DNA of 64,000 bases. Source: Rattus norvegicus. Taxonomy: Eukaryota; Chordata; Mammalia; Rodentia; Muridae. The notes beneath the pieces were generated by a model, which worked only from the letters and a program-made list of their open reading frames with translations, was not told the DNA's origin and searched no databases. The position numbers and the translations under genes are program-made. Location: the NCBI RefSeq assembly GCF_036323735.1, contig NC_086034.1:36449939-36513938 (forward strand), read 5' to 3'. Of this stretch, positions 58,767 through 64,000 are shown piece after piece; the stretch's first letter is position 1; each line of letters opens with the position of its first letter.

Positions 58767-60735
58767 TAATGTACATCCTCTGGCCCCTTACACTCTGCCA
58801 GAGGAGAAGTTGTTTGAGATTCATCCCATTGATGTGTCTTTCCTGGGATCCCCACAGCTGCATATGGCTGGGAAATGGACTTGAGGAATGGGCTCGAATT
58901 GGTGGCTCATGCCTGGGAAAACCCATCATGACTCATCAGGACTTGTGTTGCATGAAAGTCAATCTTTCCTGTTGTAAATCTTCCTCCTTCATGTACATAT
59001 ATTCTGAAAGTATGAATGAACATGAAAATTTAAAAGTAAAAAAAAAAAGTGAAAGAAACTGACCTATTCAAAATAAAGAATACTACACATCACAGTGATA
59101 TGGCATTGCAGCAAAGGCATGTAGGGCAGAGTCTGGCAGTCCCCCTGACCTCAGCCAGAGCCCTGCATGGGGAATTGAATCTGTACAGCGGGCTCTTCAG
59201 TCTTCATACCTCTCACTGTCCTGCTAACTGCTTCCATCACACAGGTACGTGGAAGCATATACTGGGAATTCTCACATTCATTAGTCAATGAAGGCAGTAT
59301 GAGCACATGAATTAGTGGCCCATCCTAATGACTTCCCTGCAGAAAGCTCACCGGGCTTAATTAATTGTTTACAGCTTTATCCCTCAGGGTACGATAGATA
59401 TTATGCATGGTATTCTTACTTTTTCTATCACTGAACTGCTTTGATAAGACTATTATATTCAGAAATCCATTTTTTAAATATTATATTTTCTTTCATATGC
59501 ATAATACTTATGGACTGAAATAAATACAAACATTAAGAAATTACTCTTATTTTATAATTGTTGATTTCACATGCTACTTAATTTCAAAATATGTTTAACG
59601 AAAATTGAAGTAACAAATATCAAATCCATTGTAAATGTTAATTGAATTTTTATTACATTTCAATGTTCAAGGAAACTTTCTCTAGATTCTCAGACACTGT
59701 AAGAGAGAAATTATTAAAATGATATCATTCTTATTTATAAGTGGCGGTTAAACCAATTTTTAGTAGCTGAAAACAAAGCCCTAACTGGGAAATGTGAATG
59801 GAAATTCTTTTGTGTAAGACTGTGGCTTTACATAGAGCTTTTGAAAGTAATTATGGAAGTGAGTCTAGCATGTGGAATTGCTAGCGTTAGGATTACTGAA
59901 TTTTTATTAACCAGGGAGGAAGTTGAATAGAACCATCTCATGGAGGTCTCCAATCTTTAGGAGTTTGTTACCCTTCTTAGTTTGTACTAGGATATCAAAA
60001 ATGACATCTGTAATAGTGTCCAAATGTGAAGAATTTACTTGATACAACTTTCTACATTAATAAAATGGTTCTTTAGTTGGTCATTTAAAATAAACAATGA
60101 AATCTTAAAATTTATTCTGGTTAGAAGTTACTTTCTGAAGAATGTCATAATATTTGGCATTCAGATAGATGATGTCAGAATCCCTCATACCTTTGAAAAT
60201 TAACCCCATCTTAAAGAACAAGGCATTCAAAACCAGAGGCAATAAGAAATGACTAAAGTAGACATGGATCCCACCTGCCAGACATTGATAGCCTAGGCAA
60301 TTGAAACAAGAAAAAAGCAAAATGAAAATAATGTAGATCATTTCAATCAAAAAGGTTAAAGATAATGTGCTGATTTCCCCTGCTTCCATTCTCCCAGGGA
60401 GGTTTGGACCCCTCCATGGTCAGGTGGGTTATATTGAGTTCTATTCTCTGGTAAGGATCCCTAAACAAAAATAACTACAATTTAGTGAAGTTCTGGCCAA
60501 AGGAGAGAAAGATCAGAGATAAGAGTAGAAATGTAAGGATTACTGAGTGTGAGTGGGTGAAGGATCTTCAAACCTCCTCCTCTTATCCATAATTAGGAGA
60601 TTTTTGCCCAAGACTCCTATGATTGTTAGACTAGAAATCCAGATACTATAAAAATATCTTTACTTTCCAGAAACAGAAATGGCTCAAGGTGAAATATGCT
60701 ACAATTACCATTATAAGTACCCTGGGTGGGGACAG
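58767..60735. other. Unassigned intergenic DNA
   Basis: Mostly AT-rich. The 58780-59240 part is more complex but shows no recognisable repeat. The ORFs at 59049-59291 and 60105-60389 have no domain, although the latter contains hydrophobic stretches typical of chance AT-rich frames. Confidence 0.3.
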
Positions 60736-61650
60736 GGAGGGGAAAAGGGGAACATCAGGTATTTGGGGGGAGGGGGTTAACAGGAGTGAAGCACTGAGGG
60801 CCAGCAGAAAGAATGGAAACAGGAAACTTTGGGAAGTAGAAGGTAAGGGAACCCTCTAGAATGTACCAAAGACCTGAGAGGTGAGAGATTCTCAAGACTC
60901 AAAGGGAGGGACCTAGGATGGAATGCCCTACAGAGGGGAGAGGGAACTTGTAGAGTCCACCTCCAGTAGAAAGATGCGGCATCAAGTAGAGCAATGGGGT
61001 TGCCATTCCAATTCTGGGTCAAAAACTCTGACCCAGAATTGTTCCTGTCTGAAAGACCTGCAGGGACAAAAATGGAGAATAGCCTGGGGAAAAGGAGGTC
61101 CAATGACAGGCCCATATTGGGATCCAGCTCAAATGGAGGCTCCAAGACCTGACACTAACTCATGCTATGGTGTGCTTACAGAAAGGAGCCTAGCATGGTA
61201 GCCCTCCTAGAGGGCCAACTAGCAGCTGAGGGAGTCAGAAGCAAATACTTATACCCGACCAATGGACAGAAGTCTGGACTCATGTGGTTGAATTAGGGAA
61301 AGGCTGAAACAAGCTGAGGAGGAGGGTGACCTCATAGGAAGACCAACAGTCTCAACTAACCTGGACTCTCTAGATCTCTCAGACACCGAGCCAGCAACCT
61401 GGCAGCATACACTAGCTGATATGAAGCCCATGGTGTGTATACAGCAGAGGACTGCCTGGTCTGGCCTCAGTCAGAGAAGAAGCACCTTACCCTTGAGAGA
61501 CGAGATCCCAGGGAGAAGGGAGGCCTGGCTGGGTAGTTGGGTGGGGACCATTGTCTTGGAGACAGGGAAGGCAAAATGGGATGAGGAACTGTCAGAGTGC
61601 AGACCAAGAGGTGGATAATGACTAGACTGTTAAAAAAATTAAAGGCAATT
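60736..61650 (+). mobile_element. Old L1 3' UTR, plus, long fragment
   Basis: CTCAAGACTCAAAGGGAGGG, GAACTTGTAGAGTCCACCTC, GATCCAGCTCAAATGGAGGC, ACCAATGGACAGAAG, CAGCATACACTAGCTGATAT and GCAGAGGACTGCCTGGTCTG follow an old rodent L1-associated 3' UTR I know from mouse. It ends near 61630 at an A-rich stretch. Open frames of 60-122 codons inside it are non-coding. A 13-bp perfect hairpin lies at 61009-61041. Confidence 0.7.
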
Positions 61651-63815
61651 TTCTTAAAGGAAAAAAGAAAGAAACATATTTCAGAAGACTTTGGAAAAAA
61701 TAAACAAAATTTAAGCATCATATTGCATAACTATAGGTGTTGAATTTTTATTTTAACTGTTTCTTGGGGTCCCCTCAAAATTTATATGTCTGCTCATAAA
61801 GTTCTTCCAAAAGAATGACCTTATAAATGACAATTCCCTTAACTGTAGTTAACCAAATCTTGTAGGGCAAGGTAGATGCCCTCCATGACACACATTGAGT
61901 CATTGTAATTATAAACAAAAGAAACTGAAAACTGACACAAAAGATTTAACTGGAGTCCAGACTCCCTAAGATGCAGATACTACTCTCCCTGCAAGAAGCA
62001 GAATATCTTCTATTCTATTAGTCTAACTTTAAATTAAATTACTCTATTTGTGCAATAATAACAGTAGGTACGACCATATCCTTTGCAGGCCTGTACACAT
62101 AAACCACAGCCTAGTGATTAATGTTATGATAATGGAGCTTCATATGTACTAATTAGTATTCTATAGTTATAATTGAGTGTGTATTTGCTTATTACTTATT
62201 TGTGGGTATATTATCCTATATCGTTTATCATTGCTTTCCTATCTGTGACAGCTACACAGTATAACATTAGCAGCTATCCTTTTGGCTCCTTATTTACAAT
62301 TTTATCCCTACTTGTCTTGAGAGCCAGCAGTTCCTAGAAAGGCTTTATTCAGCTTTAGAATAGATCTTCAGCATGGGGAATTAGCAATGCTTTCCTAATA
62401 CCCAGGAGATGAATGGGGTTGTGTCTCCCGAGATCAGCTTTACTGGGTTTACCCTGATCTGTTTGAACGTTCTATTTCTATAATTAGGACTTAACTGGCA
62501 TTCATAGCCAGATAATCTCAACTGGATAGTATTTCTAGGTATCTTTACTCCAGTTATGAAATGGACATATTTTGTGGGTTGGTCAAGGATCTGGGGTACA
62601 TTTTTTATGCAACAAAATTCTGTTTATGAAAACTCATGATGATATTTACTGATGCAGACATTGACACAAGGCATAGTCAAGCTGGGAAGGTAAAACATTT
62701 GCTATTTGACACAAGAAACATCGGCACAAATTAAAAACCAAAATATTGTACAAGATGAGCAGATAAATCAGAAGTAGAAGACCTGGAACAAAAATGATCT
62801 AAGATGGTAGGGACTGGAGTTGGGCAAAAAGAGATTACATAAGGATTGAGTCATAAGGCCTAGGCAACACCTATATAACTGTCATAGGAAGACACACTCT
62901 TCATTGGCTCACAAAGGTTATCAGTTCAAGTATCCATGGTCTTGTACTATTTCATCAGACAACTCCAGAAAAAGCAGCTTTTGAATGATCTTTATGTGCA
63001 CCTTCTCGTTTTGTCTCTTTCTGCTCTTCTGTGTTACGTATACATGAATCTGTGCCTGGTGTCCTCAGGTGGTTTGAGACCCTAGTTCTCTGCTGTTGAC
63101 TACAGAAGAGGATTGACAGCATGATGGATAATTTGAAAAATTTCTCCAAGGGGCTTACTTAGTTGATGTGCACTTGAGGCACAGGAATGAAGCTCAAGGT
63201 AGAATGACTATAGATACAGAGAAGCCATACTGAAAATTTAATATAAATGAGGCCACAATAGTGGAGTCCAAAAGATCCTGATAGACACAGATGAAAAACT
63301 GTGCCTCACAGTAATTCCACAGCTGGTGAATTCCCTTACAATTAAAACCTCTGCTATCTGCAACCTAAATTTGCAAAATTCAAAGGGGAAAAATGGTCTT
63401 AAAGACACAACAAATGCAAGAAGCAGAACGTATTGAAAGTAACAGGCATTTCATAAGAAAAATCTTTTCAAATAAAAAGATATACACCTAAAGTATTATA
63501 ATACAAGCCATAGATGACCCAAAACTATGACAGAACTATGAATTTATTAAATATAGAAATATAGTAAACAAGAAGTTCAATAAATGAAAGATAAAAGGGG
63601 AAGAAACGGGTACTCAATTGCATCTCAAAAGATAAGTAAAGAGCTATATATCAAAAGTAAATTAAATATAATTTTTCAGCTTGATGTGTAATAGCTGATT
63701 ACCTTTCAAAAAATACTTCTAAAACAACTGGTCAGAATATGACAATAACCATGTCCAAATTTGTTTCTCAGAGGTGCAGAATTTTCGGTCAGTTTCAAGG
63801 CCTGCCCTAGACTTT
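61651..63815. other. Unassigned intergenic DNA
   Basis: AT-rich, with no recognised gene, RNA or repeat. Short ORFs such as 62955-63149 have no domain. Confidence 0.3.
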
Positions 63816-63819
63816 AGGA

Positions 63820-64000
63820 TTTTTTGTTTTTGTTTTTGCTTTTTCTCTCCTTTTTTTAATTGGATATTTTTTATTTATATTTCAATGTTATCCACTTTCA
63901 TGGTTTCATTCTAAAAACCACGTATCCCATCCCTCTCCCCCTTCTTCTGTGAGAGTGTTTCCCCCACCCATTCACGTACCCCTTCCAGGTATCCTGCCCT
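63820..64000 (-). mobile_element. L1 3' end, reverse, running off the window
   Basis: A T-rich start, then TTTTTTAATTGGATATTTTT, TATTTATATTTCAATGTTAT, CCATCCCTCTCCCCCTTC and TTCTGTGAGAGTGTTTCCCC match the reverse 3' terminus and 3' UTR of an Lx-type L1. It continues beyond 64000. Confidence 0.8.

Overview
This window looks like ordinary mammalian nuclear DNA, most probably rat (Rattus). It is AT-rich and gene-poor. It carries rodent L1 elements of several ages, tRNA-Ala-derived ID SINEs with well-matched target-site duplications, B1 and B3-type SINEs, a rodent hAT-Charlie-like element and many long CA/TG, CT and GGAA microsatellites. Abundant young ID elements and L1 5' UTRs built from roughly 600-bp GC-rich units point to rat rather than mouse. 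No bacterial, viral or plasmid gene organisation is present.

The only convincing host protein-coding gene lies at the left edge (383-1333, +). It is an intronless 316-codon reading frame of the MYADM (myeloid-associated differentiation marker) family with two MARVEL-type membrane domains. It ends at a TAG just before the position where I expect the conserved family C-terminus. From 1.4 kb onward I see no host gene.

Region by region: 1.4-7.9 kb is AT-rich intergenic DNA with a small L1 tail flanked by a TSD, a B3-type SINE, a Z-DNA-type TG/CG tract and a dispersed rodent repeat containing a 20-bp minisatellite. 7.97-11.55 kb is a 5'-truncated L1 (+) with a decayed ORF2. 11.6-15.3 kb holds a GGAA tract, a CA tract and a truncated ID. 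15.36-17.48 kb is an older reverse L1 into which another L1 tail and an ID element have inserted. 19.5-20.3 kb is a reverse L1 3' end. 20.3-32.5 kb is mostly unique or ancient DNA with microsatellites and one hAT-Charlie-like element. 32.56-33.74 kb is a chimeric retro-insertion. 34.0-35.8 kb has a young ID, a CT/TG tract, a dispersed repeat and a B3-type SINE. 37.9-50.9 kb contains old L1 pieces, a large pyrimidine tract and a local 128-bp duplication. 51.87-58.77 kb is a double L1 insertion sharing one target sequence three times. 60.7-61.6 kb is an old L1 3' UTR, and the window closes in another reverse L1 tail.

The two most interesting structures are retrotransposition products. (1) At 32559-33742, one 15-bp TSD encloses an L1 5' UTR piece, the polyadenylated 3' end of a retroviral-LTR-like transcript, the last bases of an L1 and a 3' transduction with its own poly(A). 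This looks like multiple template switching during one target-primed event. (2) At 51871-58766, a nearly full-length L1 with a prematurely ended 3' UTR and a second truncated L1 are separated and flanked by three copies of the same 15-bp target sequence. This suggests two successive insertions at one endonuclease site. Both readings are inferences from repeat structure seen directly in the sequence. All family names come from recall, without database comparison.
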